Positions 1 through 8,415 of a DNA stretch of 19,544 nt are shown here, in pieces. The DNA is from Altererythrobacter sp. (GTDB lineage Bacteria; Pseudomonadota; Alphaproteobacteria; Sphingomonadales; Sphingomonadaceae). The notes beneath the pieces are model-generated. The model was not told where the DNA came from. It saw only the letters and a list, made by a program, of their open reading frames with translations, and did not search any database. The DNA lies in contig WTKI01000133.1 of assembly GCA_011524425.1 (NCBI GenBank), positions 1-19,544 of the forward strand, in the 5' to 3' direction. The stretch's first letter is position 1, and the number at the start of each line of letters is the position of its first letter. The translations under genes and the position numbers were made by a program.

Positions 1-193
1 CTAGCCCTGCCATTGCAGGCGCCCCGCCGCGATCAATCAACGCCCAGCCAATTTCATTCTGCAACCAAGCAATGGCACGAAGCGCACTTTCTGCAAGAAC
101 CAGAATGCCGCCGAAATACAGGATGAAAGGCGCGAGCCCACGGCGACGCGGCTCCGGTGTATTGCCGATTTTTTCAGCAAGTAGGCGAGACAA
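1..193 (-). CDS. Unidentified membrane protein, N-terminal fragment (cut by left edge)
   Basis: An open frame runs on the minus strand from a TTG codon at 193 off the left edge and gives about 64 residues. There is no ATG in frame before an upstream TAG. TTG is preceded by GGGAG at a 7-nt spacing, which decides the start. The visible protein has a basic stretch (about residues 14-20, with EPRRRG), then a hydrophobic segment beginning LAPFILYFGGILVLAES, followed by a second apolar stretch containing AIAWLQNEIGWALI. This looks like the first membrane helix or helices of an inner-membrane protein. I do not recognise the family. It lies beyond the terminator hairpin of the alginate operon, so it is probably a separate transcription unit. 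The short length and non-ATG start keep confidence low. Confidence 0.4.
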   Translation of the reverse strand, partial: MSRLLAEKIGNTPEPRRRGLAPFILYFGGILVLAESALRAIAWLQNEIGWALIDRGGAPAMAGL

Positions 194-302
194 TCGCTGA
201 CTCCCATATGGGCTTAAGCCGGACTCTGAGTTCTATTGGCTTTCCGATGCAGACGGCCAAACGGTTACACTATGAAGCCCGAAACGAGCCCGCTGAAAGC
301 AA

Positions 303-335
303 AAGTGCCAACCACAAGAACTGTGATTGGCACTT
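303..335 (-). terminator. Rho-independent-type terminator of the alginate operon
   Basis: The arms at 303-316 and 322-335 form a 14-bp stem with one G-T pair and a 5-nt loop (AGAAC). On the minus strand the stem is followed by TTTTGCTTT, an interrupted T tract. It lies about 60 nt after the kdgK stop codon, so it most likely ends the six-gene operon. Confidence 0.7.
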
Positions 336-364
336 CTGCTTGCGCACATGTGTGAGCTACGACC

Positions 365-396
365 CAAGAGCTCTGCGGGCATGCCCGCTTCTTTGG
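365..396 (-). other. Hairpin directly after the kdgK stop codon
   Basis: The palindrome GCGGGCATGCCCGC (375-388) is flanked by imperfectly pairing bases (CCAA/TTGG and AGA/TCT), giving a bulged hairpin that begins immediately after the kdgK stop codon. There is no T tract behind it. It may protect the 3' end of the mRNA or help the terminator at 303-335. The function is inferred. Confidence 0.4.
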
Positions 397-1428
397 TTAT
401 CTCTGCACTCGCCCAGAACCATCGCCGGACATCAGCTTTTCGACCTCTGGAACTGTTACGCGGTTAAAGTCACCCATGATGGTGTGCTTGAGCGCGCTTG
501 CCGCAACAGCAAATTCCAAGCTCTGCTGGCGATCTTCATAGGCATTGAGGCCATAGATCAAAGCAGATGCAAAACTGTCACCTCCACCAACACGGTCAAC
601 AATATCAGTGAGTTCATATTTGCGGCTGAGCATGAAGCCATCATCACGCGTACGCAGGCATGCAGACCAGTTGTTGCGATCCGCGCTGAGGCTTTCGCGC
701 AAGGTGATCGCAATAGTGTGCATGTTGGGATAGATGTCGAGCACCTTCTGACCCAATGCTTCGTACTTCGCTGTATCTAGCTCTCCTGATTCCACATCGA
801 CATCGACAGAAATATCGAGCGACTTCTGGCAATCTTCTTCATTGGCGATGCCTACATCGACATATTTCACCAATTCGCGCATCACTTCCGGCGCGCTCTT
901 TCCGTATTTCCAGAGCTTGCCTCGGAAGTTGAAGTCACATGAAACAGTCACGCCAGCTTCTTTTGCGGCCTTCACGCAAGCCATGGAAAGATCAGCAGCA
1001 GACTGGCTAAGCGCAGGGGTAATACCGGTGATGTGGAGCCACTTGGCGCCTTTGAAGATTGTCGGCCAGTCAAACTCGTCTGCGCTTGCATTGCAGATGG
1101 AGGAATTTGCCCGATCATAAACTACTTTGGACGGGCGCTGGTTGGATCCTGTCTCCAGGAAGTAGATACCGACCCGGTCACCGGAACGGCTGATAAAACC
1201 GGTGTCGACGCCGAATTTGCGCAATTCCATAATCGCGTTTTCGCCAATGTCGTTGTCTGGCAGAGCGCTTACGAAGCCTGCATCCAGGCCATAATTGCTC
1301 AGCGCGACAGCCACATTGGCTTCGCCGCCTCCAAAGGTCGCTTCAAACGAAGGAGATTGGAAAAAGCGTTCGTGGCTTGGCGTTTTGAGCCGCAGCATGA
1401 TTTCGCCGAAAGATAAGAACTGTGTCAT
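397..1428 (-). CDS. kdgK: 2-keto-3-deoxygluconate (KDG) kinase, PfkB/ribokinase family
   Basis: The enzyme phosphorylates 2-keto-3-deoxy-D-gluconate to KDPG with ATP in the cytoplasm, the last step encoded here before the Entner-Doudoroff aldolase. The 343-residue length fits the family. The N-terminus has the sugar-kinase pattern FGEIMLRL (7-14) and the glycine-rich FGGGEANVA (32-40). The C-terminal PfkB signature [15 protein letters not shown] (281-295) carries the likely catalytic base Asp284. KDG kinases share the YDRANSS segment seen at 104-110. It is the last gene of the alginate operon, 42 nt after the SDR gene that should make its substrate. The ribosome site is weak: the leader is pyrimidine-rich and has no clear AGGA. 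Translation may therefore depend on coupling. A related PfkB sugar kinase is the only serious alternative. Confidence 0.9.
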   Translation of the reverse strand: MTQFLSFGEIMLRLKTPSHERFFQSPSFEATFGGGEANVAVALSNYGLDAGFVSALPDNDIGENAIMELRKFGVDTGFISRSGDRVGIYFLETGSNQRPSKVVYDRANSSICNASADEFDWPTIFKGAKWLHITGITPALSQSAADLSMACVKAAKEAGVTVSCDFNFRGKLWKYGKSAPEVMRELVKYVDVGIANEEDCQKSLDISVDVDVESGELDTAKYEALGQKVLDIYPNMHTIAITLRESLSADRNNWSACLRTRDDGFMLSRKYELTDIVDRVGGGDSFASALIYGLNAYEDRQQSLEFAVAASALKHTIMGDFNRVTVPEVEKLMSGDGSGRVQR

Positions 1429-1470
1429 TTCTAAGTGTCCGAGGGAGAGTTTTGGAGGGAGGGAAAGCGG

Positions 1471-2223
1471 TCAGGAGAATGCCAGACCGCCATTGATGTC
1501 GATGTTAGCGCCAGTGATGAAAGACGCTTCGTCAGACGCGAGGTATGCGACCAGATCTGCTGTTTCTTCAGCCTTGCCTTGACGACGAAGAGGCGTTGAG
1601 TTTGCGACATTTTCACGCGCTGCATCAGGCGTGAACTTGTCATGGAACGTGGTCGCAATCATGCCCGGGCAAAGCGCGTTGGCACGAATACCCTTAGGAC
1701 CCAGTTCTTTCGCCAGGCCGCGGGTCATAGTCATGACCGCACCTTTCGAAGTGGCATAAGCGATCGCACCGCCACCACCGCCATCACGGCCAGCGAGAGA
1801 CGCAAGGTTCACGATCGATGAGCCTGCTGGCATGAACGGAACAGCGGCTTTACAAGCAAGGAATGTCGAAGTCGTGTTAAGCTGCATGACGAAGTTGAAG
1901 AACTCCTCATCCATTTCTTCCAATGTTTTGCGAGCGACCAGGCCGCCGGCATTGTTCACCAGAATGTCAATCGTATCACCAAACGCTTCGCGTGAGGCGG
2001 CGACCAATGCATCAACTTCAGATGGCTTTGTGACATCCGCCTTCACTTTGATGCCTTTCCCGCCTGCTGCTTCAACCGCGGCAACCGTTGCATCAGCATC
2101 GGCTTCATTGCTGTTGTAGTTCACAACAACATTGGCACCTTCGCTTGCCAGTTTGACACAGATAGCGCGTCCAATGTCACGGCTGCCCCCAGTGACGATC
2201 GCTGTCTTGCCTGCAAATTTCAT
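1471..2223 (-). CDS. SDR oxidoreductase, probable DEH reductase (DEH to KDG)
   Basis: This is a classical short-chain dehydrogenase of 250 residues. The cofactor motif TGGSRDIG spans 11-18, NNAG is at 90-93, and the catalytic set is Asn116, Ser142, Tyr156 and Lys160 (YATSK). The C-terminus ends in the usual TGANIDINGG pattern. In alginate degraders an SDR reduces 4-deoxy-L-erythro-5-hexoseulose uronate (DEH) to KDG. Its position between the uronate permease and KDG kinase makes that the best assignment, but sequence alone cannot prove the substrate. One oddity is Asp16, which replaces the usual Gly in TGxxxGxG; the RDIG form does occur in some SDR groups. Cofactor preference is uncertain: there is no acidic residue at the end of strand 2 (VVVNYNSNE), and Arg15 hints at NADPH. 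The upstream GGGAAA is only a weak ribosome site. Confidence 0.8.
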   Translation of the reverse strand: MKFAGKTAIVTGGSRDIGRAICVKLASEGANVVVNYNSNEADADATVAAVEAAGGKGIKVKADVTKPSEVDALVAASREAFGDTIDILVNNAGGLVARKTLEEMDEEFFNFVMQLNTTSTFLACKAAVPFMPAGSSIVNLASLAGRDGGGGGAIAYATSKGAVMTMTRGLAKELGPKGIRANALCPGMIATTFHDKFTPDAARENVANSTPLRRQGKAEETADLVAYLASDEASFITGANIDINGGLAFS

Positions 2224-2258
2224 GATTTCGTTTCCCGTCTTATTTGAATTGAATGTGA

Positions 2259-3533
2259 TTAAGCTGTTTTCGGTTTAAGCGGTTTGACCTCAGGGCACAG
2301 AATGAGCACTGACAGTACCGTCATGATTGCAAGGCCAGCACCCACCACAAAGGCTGGAACGTAGCTCTCTACAGTTATGATCGGGATCAAGAAGTTCAGC
2401 AGCACAACTGCGAGCTTCGCCGCAGTTCCGGCATAACCGGCCAATGTGCCAACAGAGCTTCCGCTGTAAAAGTCGCTCGGCAGCGTTTGAATGTTGCCAA
2501 CTGCGGTTTGGAAACCAAACAGAATGACGGCCATCAAAAGCACAGCGAATAGCGGAGTTGAGGCCTGTGTTGTCGCAAGCAGCGATACGAGCATAATCAA
2601 TCCGCCAAGAGCGATGACCGATTTACGCGTCTTGTTGACCGTCCAACCAGACTTAATTCGATTGCCAGCCAAGAGCCCGCCGAACCAAGCGCCAAGCATC
2701 GCGCCGACATAGGGAATCCACGCATAGATCGCGATCTCTTCCACCCCGAAGCCGTATGTCTCGTTGAGGTAGAGCGGCAACCAGCCGACAAACAGCCACC
2801 AGATCGGATCGAGGAAGAAACTTGCAAGGATAACGCCCCAGCTTTCCTTGCGGCTTAAGATCTCGCCAGAGCCGGGGGCATAATCTGCCACTTCATTGGT
2901 TTCTGTATTGCGCTGCCCTGTTAGAATGAATTGGCGCTCTTCTTCTGAGATCCAAGGGTGGGCGTCTGGACCGCTTTTGTAGACGATCAACCAAGGGATC
3001 AGCCACAAGAAGCCGAGCGCGCCAATAGCAACGAAAGTTGCCTGCCAGCTGCCGAGCCAGACAAAGAGAAGTCCGATAATAGGCGCCGAAACAATGCCGC
3101 CTATTGCTGCACCGGAGTTGAAAATACCCTGGGCCAGTGCTCGTTCATCGATCGGGAACCATTCCGCATTGGCTTTGGTTGCCCCCGGCCAGTTACCGGC
3201 TTCTGAAACCCCCAGTATTGCGCGATAGACAGCAAAACTGGCTAAACCGGTTGCAACTGCATGCAGCATCGTTGCAGCCGACCAGACCACAATCGACAAA
3301 ACGAAGCCGAGCCGCACGCCGATCCAGTCAAAAATCTTTCCAAACAGAGTTTGGCCGAAGGCATAGGCAAAAGTGAAGACATTGAGGATGATAGCATATT
3401 CTTCCTTGCTCATCCCTAGATCTTCGGAAATTTCAGGCCACAGGAAGCCCAAGGCTCCGCGGTCGATATAGTTGATGATCGTCGCCACAGCGACGAGAAC
3501 AACGATGACGTATCGCAAATTACCTTTCAGCAT
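2259..3533 (-). CDS. MFS transporter, ExuT-like hexuronate/unsaturated uronate permease
   Basis: This is a major facilitator protein of 424 residues with about 12 hydrophobic segments in the inner membrane. It resembles the anion:cation symporter (hexuronate/glucarate, ExuT/GudP) branch. TM1 carries INYIDRGALGF, close to the NYxDR motif of that branch, and the loop 2-3 motif is DWIGVRLG. The segment GVSEAGNWPGATKANAEWFP is characteristic of these carriers. It lies 3 nt after kdgF with a strong GAGGGGAGC ribosome site that overlaps the kdgF stop codon, so the two are translationally coupled. In context it most likely carries unsaturated mannuronate/guluronate or DEH, made by the periplasmic lyases, into the cytoplasm. 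The exact cargo is inferred. Confidence 0.88.
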   Translation of the reverse strand: MLKGNLRYVIVVLVAVATIINYIDRGALGFLWPEISEDLGMSKEEYAIILNVFTFAYAFGQTLFGKIFDWIGVRLGFVLSIVVWSAATMLHAVATGLASFAVYRAILGVSEAGNWPGATKANAEWFPIDERALAQGIFNSGAAIGGIVSAPIIGLLFVWLGSWQATFVAIGALGFLWLIPWLIVYKSGPDAHPWISEEERQFILTGQRNTETNEVADYAPGSGEILSRKESWGVILASFFLDPIWWLFVGWLPLYLNETYGFGVEEIAIYAWIPYVGAMLGAWFGGLLAGNRIKSGWTVNKTRKSVIALGGLIMLVSLLATTQASTPLFAVLLMAVILFGFQTAVGNIQTLPSDFYSGSSVGTLAGYAGTAAKLAVVLLNFLIPIITVESYVPAFVVGAGLAIMTVLSVLILCPEVKPLKPKTA

Positions 3534-3536
3534 GAT

Positions 3537-3899
3537 TTAGCTCCCCTCACCCAAGAAATCTTCGCGCGCAGGGCTGAACGTGTCGATCAGAACACCCGGC
3601 TCTAGACAGACAGCACCGTGGTCCAGATGCGGCGCAATGTAGAAACTGTCACCTGCAGTCAGGATGCGCTTCTCGCCATCGACAAACACCTCGAACTTGC
3701 CGCTTTCCACATAGGTGGACTGGCTATGGTAATGCGCATGGACATCACCCACGGACCCTTCTTCGAACCAAACCCGCACGATCATGATATCCGGGCCGTA
3801 GCCCAGGATCTGGCGCGATATGCCGCCACCCAATTCTTCTTTGGGTAAAGCCGAAGCAGCGATAAATGGAGCGCTGCTGCCTGCAACTTTGGTGGCCAT
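3537..3899 (-). CDS. kdgF: KdgF, cupin that linearises unsaturated uronates
   Basis: KdgF converts 4,5-unsaturated monouronates released by alginate or pectin lyases into linear ketonized DEH. The protein is a 120-residue single-domain cupin with no signal peptide, so it acts in the cytoplasm. Metal ligands are expected among His54, His56, His58 and Gln60 (HAHYHSQ), with His94 in the second cupin motif (PHLDHGA). The KdgF-type C-terminal signature IDTFSPAREDFL (105-116) supplies Asp106, Phe108 and Arg112. The frame can be opened 49 codons further upstream, but that would run deep into the PL17 gene. ATG at 3899 begins one base after the PL17 stop codon and is preceded by a GGGGG ribosome site, so it is preferred. 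The gene lies between the lyase that makes its substrate and the permease. Confidence 0.92.
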   Translation of the reverse strand: MATKVAGSSAPFIAASALPKEELGGGISRQILGYGPDIMIVRVWFEEGSVGDVHAHYHSQSTYVESGKFEVFVDGEKRILTAGDSFYIAPHLDHGAVCLEPGVLIDTFSPAREDFLGEGS

Positions 3900-3900
3900 A

Positions 3901-6078
3901 TCAGTTTCCCCCTTCAGAAAGTGCGATCCGCGCAGCAAACCCGGTCCAAGAGATCTGCTGCCCTGCAACAACCGCGCTGTGCGATTTGTTGGGATCTTTG
4001 TCATACGAGATCGCAAGGACTGTGCGTCCTCCTGCGATCGTTTCAATCAGCACGAGGTCTGCATTGCCTGCACTGTAATGATGAAGCGAGGCGATCTGGC
4101 TACGACTGCCGATCGTCTGCTCTGTCGCACCGTCATAGAGACCATGCGATTCCAGCATGCTGACAAAAACCGCCTCGCTCGCGCCGTCCAAGCGCTGGAT
4201 AATGACCGGCTCACGCCGGAGATTGAATTCTGGATCGTTCGCACCGCTTTCAGCCAGAATGACTTCCAACTGCTCATTGGGAACGAAGCGATAGGTGTAG
4301 AAACGGCCGTCCAAGATCCATGTCAGATATGGCGAACCGCCCGCTGCGCTACCGGTTCCGTCAACCCATAGGTGCTGATAGCCGTCGCTGGCGCCAAGCA
4401 CCGGACGCTCGGTGACATTAGGCTCCAACTCGAAGCCAGTCTCCATGATGTGCCCGGAATAGTGCAGGGGCAAATCGAACTTATGCTCACCCTCAGCTTT
4501 AGCACGCATGATGTCCACTACGACCGGTGCTGAAAGCCCTTCGACCTCAACCATCGCAAGAGTGCGAATTTGCTCAACCTGTTCTTCCGGATAGGCAGTA
4601 TCGATAGCCGCAACAGTGACCTGTAGGTCTGGCGCATCTGAAAAATACACCTGCTCCGGAGCAAATTTGTCCGCGAACTTGCGGTCACCGTAGAAGTGGC
4701 TCTTTTCATCAACCACCAGCGCGTTATGCGCGATCGATTGCTTCGCCCAAGTTTCATTCTCAGGCAAATAGCGACCGCCATGTTTGGCTTCGATATTGAG
4801 GAAACGCGCAGCGCCATAGTCACGCACGATCTCATTGCCATTGTCATACAATTGCCAGCTAAGCTTGTCGAAATGGCCGTGCCCTAACCCTTGCGAGCTG
4901 TTCTTGGCGATCAGAGCCGTATGCCGCGGGCCCGTGCCATGCCGCAGAACCGCCACAGCGCCTTGGTCTCCTACTGCACCATCTGAATGCAATAAGGACC
5001 GGAACGGGAATGGCTCGGCTTTGCCATCGGCTAACCCTTGCGCGACTGAGCGGCCATTAGCGGTAAGCACTGTCCGGCCCTGGAATTCTGCAATCGAGAG
5101 CAAGGCAGGATCGCCGGTCTTGGCATAGGCGATCGCCACACCTTCATAGAGTTCAGCTGTCCTCAGGCTCTTGTCGCGGATCGCATCATTAAACGGGAAG
5201 AAATAGCCGCCATAACTCAGCTGGATCGTCGTGCGCAGAGCTTTCAAGAGGATTCCGTCGCGGTGCTCAAAGATTTTGCGCTCAGGCTCGTTGCGCTCGA
5301 TCACATCTGCAAAGACCAAAAAGGGAAGCAATGCAAAGCGCTGATAATAAGGACCTTCTGTGTAGTAACCGTCCGGAGAAAACAGCAATTCGGATTGCCG
5401 CAAAAAGCCTGTCTCACCGCTCTTGTCAGATCCCAACAAAGCGCGATCGACCATGTCGTGGTCGCCGAGCAGATAGCCTGTCATGCCTACGCCTGCAGTC
5501 GCCCAAGTTGCGTGGTTATGGATCAGGTTGAATGTGCGCTCGGACTCTACAGAGAGGAAATGCGCTGCTGGCCGAAATACGTTGTCATCGATTGCCCGGC
5601 GGTCTTCAGCGCTCAGCGTGTCCCGGATATCTCCATATCCCTGGATCGCGTGAACCACCCACATAGCGTCGTTGAGAACTTGCCAGAACAAGCGGCCTAC
5701 ATTTTGGTTGGCCTTAGCAGGGTGATCGCCCAAGGTCGGGTAAAGCTCTGAATATTCAAGCAACAAGTCGCGGACATAATCGCGATACTTTTCGTCACCG
5801 GTCACGCGGTAAAGTTGGCCACCAAGATGGATCGCCCGGTAATTGCGCTTGTGCTGCTCGTGCGTGTACCCGCCACCTGGATCTTTAGGGACAGGCACGA
5901 CCAGCCCTTGCTCCATCATTCCATCGACGAAGGACCTAGCGCGCTCCAATTCAGCTGCATAAAGCGGAGGCAGCGCCTCTTCTTCAAATGCAACTGAAGA
6001 GCTGTCTTGCGCGTGCAGGGGTGCCGGCACCAAACCGGCAAAGGAAAGCGCGCCAATCGCTGTAAGCAGCTTCCTCAT
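3901..6078 (-). CDS. PL17 oligoalginate lyase, secreted exo-type
   Basis: This enzyme cleaves alginate oligosaccharides by beta-elimination and releases unsaturated monouronic acid. It has 725 residues with a Sec signal peptide (1-23, ending LHA before QD), so it should be periplasmic. The alpha/alpha-barrel holds NHATW with Asn188-His189 and GPYYQRF with Tyr245. The following beta-sheet region holds HGHFDK (His400, His402), Arg425 and Tyr437. These positions match, at a constant offset of 13, the catalytic residues I recall for Saccharophagus Alg17C (Asn201, His202, Tyr258, His413, Arg438, Tyr450), where one Tyr acts as acid and the other as base. The gene overlaps the PL6 gene through ATGA and is followed after 1 nt by kdgF. 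PL17 subfamily 2 is the likely placement. Confidence 0.93.
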   Translation of the reverse strand: MRKLLTAIGALSFAGLVPAPLHAQDSSSVAFEEEALPPLYAAELERARSFVDGMMEQGLVVPVPKDPGGGYTHEQHKRNYRAIHLGGQLYRVTGDEKYRDYVRDLLLEYSELYPTLGDHPAKANQNVGRLFWQVLNDAMWVVHAIQGYGDIRDTLSAEDRRAIDDNVFRPAAHFLSVESERTFNLIHNHATWATAGVGMTGYLLGDHDMVDRALLGSDKSGETGFLRQSELLFSPDGYYTEGPYYQRFALLPFLVFADVIERNEPERKIFEHRDGILLKALRTTIQLSYGGYFFPFNDAIRDKSLRTAELYEGVAIAYAKTGDPALLSIAEFQGRTVLTANGRSVAQGLADGKAEPFPFRSLLHSDGAVGDQGAVAVLRHGTGPRHTALIAKNSSQGLGHGHFDKLSWQLYDNGNEIVRDYGAARFLNIEAKHGGRYLPENETWAKQSIAHNALVVDEKSHFYGDRKFADKFAPEQVYFSDAPDLQVTVAAIDTAYPEEQVEQIRTLAMVEVEGLSAPVVVDIMRAKAEGEHKFDLPLHYSGHIMETGFELEPNVTERPVLGASDGYQHLWVDGTGSAAGGSPYLTWILDGRFYTYRFVPNEQLEVILAESGANDPEFNLRREPVIIQRLDGASEAVFVSMLESHGLYDGATEQTIGSRSQIASLHHYSAGNADLVLIETIAGGRTVLAISYDKDPNKSHSAVVAGQQISWTGFAARIALSEGGN

Positions 6079-8351
6079 TGCGCTTCGCCTTCCTCGATGA
6101 TGTTGTTGCTAGCTGTAACCCGGAACGCGCCTTCAAAGATTAGCTCTTCGAGGACCGGAACAGGGGTTTGCGAGAACAAGTTGTCAGCAAGCGTGGTCTT
6201 AGGCGTTCCGACTGTGTGAACGATCCGCAAAGGCATGGAAGAAGCCACCTTATTGCCAACCACTTCGGCAGTTTGAACACCGTGGAGATTGATCGCAGCG
6301 CCCGATCTGTTGGTTGCGGCCTTCCCGACATCCGCCAGCTTGTTGCCGGAAATTTTGACGTAAGGACCAAAAGTACTTTCATCCCTTCCGCCGCGATAGA
6401 CATCCACTATTGGCCCACCAATCTTCGCAAATTTGCTATCGATCACATCGAGATATTCGACATTATACTGGCCAAAGTCCTCAGTCTCCGCCGAGGCTGA
6501 CACAATCGAGCCGGTTATGTTCGCAAACCGGCTATTCCGGATGCTCACACGATGCGCCAGCGTGCTCTTGCCCAGCGTTATGACGCTGAAAGACTTGTTC
6601 ACTTCCAAGTTGCGAACAGTGACTCCATCCAGTTCAATCAGGATGTTTGATTGAATGGGATAGCTCGTGGTCCGGATCATGGAGTTGCCGACGGAATCAG
6701 GAGCAAGCGACCCGTCGATCACAAGATTTGCGAGTTGGACATTGCCCTTTTCCTTGAGCTCGATCAGCGAAGGCCGTTCAAACAGTATGACTGCAGGTGG
6801 CGCATCTTCATCCGCTGTCTGTACACCTCGAATAGTTATCGCTTTGTCCAAGCTAACTGTGCGATCAACTATATGGTTGCCTGTGGCTAGCTCCAGCACA
6901 TCACCAGGTGCCGCGGCGATGATCGCTGCCGCCAGAAGGCCTTCGCCAGCATCCACTTGCGTGACAGTCCCACTCGCTCCGAATGGCGAGCGGTCATCAG
7001 GTTTCGCATACCAGGAAACACCAACATCTTCGATGGCAATGGGCTTGAGATCGCGCGGCGCGCCGAGCGATGCAAACTTAGCTGCAACCGGAAAAGCCAG
7101 TCCGCTTTCCGCGCGCTCAAGTTCAAGCGCGCCCTGCTTGATGGATGCAAGGGCATTATCGACTTCGCCGGATATCACACGGTTATTTGCAAAAGTGATC
7201 CCTGACATATCGTCAAAGACCTCGATGAAGGTCTCTGCCTCCAAGCCGCCTAGGAGGTTGTTGCGAAACACTGATTTGCTTGGCGCCGCTGAACGCTCTT
7301 CATCCGCCCCGACACCGAAGCCGACACGCGCGCTATCAATCACTGTATTGTTTTCGATCCGCGCGCCTTCAACCTCGACATACCGATTGACGGGAGAATT
7401 AGGGACTCCATTCATAACCGCCAAAGCACTGGAGAAAGCCGAGCCGCGCAGCCCCTCCATGTAGTTTTCTCGCACAGTCTGATTGCGGTTAATGACACGA
7501 ATTCCGCCTGTGTAATCCTTGCCGAAACCAAGGAACACATTGCGCTCGACCAGATTGTCGTCGCCGTGACGCAGGGTCAGGTTGCCGCGCGAGCGGAGAA
7601 ATAGGTTGCCTCTGAAAATATTGCCGCCGGACTTGGAAGAGATGATTTCCACTTCACCATCTGTCCGGTCGAAGACGTTGTTTTCAACCAGAGTGTTGGA
7701 AAGATGCATGGAATACTTGCTAGTTCCGATGCGGAGCGTTTCGCCTCCATTCGACCCGAGGACTGGGCGTGGTCCGAAATAGTTGTGATCAATGCGGTGC
7801 CCGTTTTGCTGACTTTCTTCGCTGTCGAGCCGCACCGCAAGCGTCACACCCTTGTTGGTTTTGCCAACCATGTGGTTGTGATCAAACCGGTTGTTCTTGC
7901 CATACAAGCCAACCCAATAATCGGATTCATAGCGATCAGGCTTGCTGAAACTGTCGATGACCACTTGCGTGACGCGGCTGTGATGGGCGAGATCCTGCTT
8001 CGTCCGGCGGAATGAAATGACTTCCCCGCGAGGGCTATAGCCATCTTTGAACACAAGGCCTGAAACCAGGATGTGGCTTCCGCCAATCCGAAGGCTGGAC
8101 TGCCCTGTCAAAATAACCTTGCCAGCTTCTTGAGAAGTCACCGTAATGGGCTTCTTCTTTCGCCCTTCGCCGGTGATGACCATTTCAAAGTCACGCCACT
8201 CACCATTGGCAAGAACGATCGTGTCCCCAGCCTCAACATTCTTGGCGGCCTGAAAGTATTCACTCTGGTCACGAACAAGGAAGCGCTCTGCATGAGCAGG
8301 CACAGCCAACAACCAAACGGTGCAAACAACAAGGCAGAGCCTTGCTAACAT
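6075..8351 (-). CDS. PL6 alginate lyase, two-domain parallel beta-helix, secreted
   Basis: This is the first gene of the alginate operon and encodes a 758-residue lyase of the chondroitinase B/PL6 fold. ATG at 8351 is chosen because it opens directly on a signal peptide (1-21, ending AHA before ER) and has GAGAGGG upstream; 17 extra codons are open before it. The N-terminal beta-helix contains repeated NNxF/NxF rungs and the active site DGEVEIISSK (231-240) plus LRHG. Glu233 and Glu235 would bind calcium, Lys240 would be the base and Arg261 the acid. This spacing equals that of AlyGC (Glu213, Glu215, Lys220, Arg241). A second helix domain (about 464-758) lacks the catalytic set, as in two-domain PL6 subfamily 1 enzymes. 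Specificity (polyG, polyMG or mixed) and endo/exo mode cannot be read from sequence. Confidence 0.92.
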   Translation of the reverse strand: MLARLCLVVCTVWLLAVPAHAERFLVRDQSEYFQAAKNVEAGDTIVLANGEWRDFEMVITGEGRKKKPITVTSQEAGKVILTGQSSLRIGGSHILVSGLVFKDGYSPRGEVISFRRTKQDLAHHSRVTQVVIDSFSKPDRYESDYWVGLYGKNNRFDHNHMVGKTNKGVTLAVRLDSEESQQNGHRIDHNYFGPRPVLGSNGGETLRIGTSKYSMHLSNTLVENNVFDRTDGEVEIISSKSGGNIFRGNLFLRSRGNLTLRHGDDNLVERNVFLGFGKDYTGGIRVINRNQTVRENYMEGLRGSAFSSALAVMNGVPNSPVNRYVEVEGARIENNTVIDSARVGFGVGADEERSAAPSKSVFRNNLLGGLEAETFIEVFDDMSGITFANNRVISGEVDNALASIKQGALELERAESGLAFPVAAKFASLGAPRDLKPIAIEDVGVSWYAKPDDRSPFGASGTVTQVDAGEGLLAAAIIAAAPGDVLELATGNHIVDRTVSLDKAITIRGVQTADEDAPPAVILFERPSLIELKEKGNVQLANLVIDGSLAPDSVGNSMIRTTSYPIQSNILIELDGVTVRNLEVNKSFSVITLGKSTLAHRVSIRNSRFANITGSIVSASAETEDFGQYNVEYLDVIDSKFAKIGGPIVDVYRGGRDESTFGPYVKISGNKLADVGKAATNRSGAAINLHGVQTAEVVGNKVASSMPLRIVHTVGTPKTTLADNLFSQTPVPVLEELIFEGAFRVTASNNIIEEGEAQ

Positions 8352-8387
8352 CCCTACATCCCTCTCGTCACGATTTCTTATGACTCG

Positions 8388-8415
8388 ACCATAGGTCTCC
8401 AAACCAGATTGTCAA
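8388..8415 (-). promoter_or_regulatory. Promoter of the alginate operon (before PL6)
   Basis: On the minus strand a perfect TTGACA (8410-8415) is followed, after 16 nt, by TATGGT (8388-8393). The -35 box is 59 nt before the PL6 start codon. It lies inside the inverted repeat at 8399-8429, so a bound repressor would block it. Confidence 0.6.

Noticed and set aside
157..780. A 207-codon plus-strand open frame
   Set aside because: It runs over the terminator hairpin and antisense to kdgK. The protein has no recognisable domain and a composition typical of a shadow frame.
3900..4046. A 49-residue N-terminal extension of KdgF
   Set aside because: It lies wholly within the PL17 gene in another frame. 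The ATG at 3899 has a GGGGG ribosome site and yields the normal cupin length.
6667..7464. A 265-codon plus-strand open frame opposite the PL6 gene
   Set aside because: It is rich in Ser, Pro and Arg, as expected from antisense reading of a coding gene, and has no plausible ribosome site or family likeness.
8352..8402. A 17-residue extension before the PL6 lyase
   Set aside because: It overlaps the -10 box and operator arm, and it is charged and unlike a signal peptide. The ATG at 8351 opens directly on a signal sequence.
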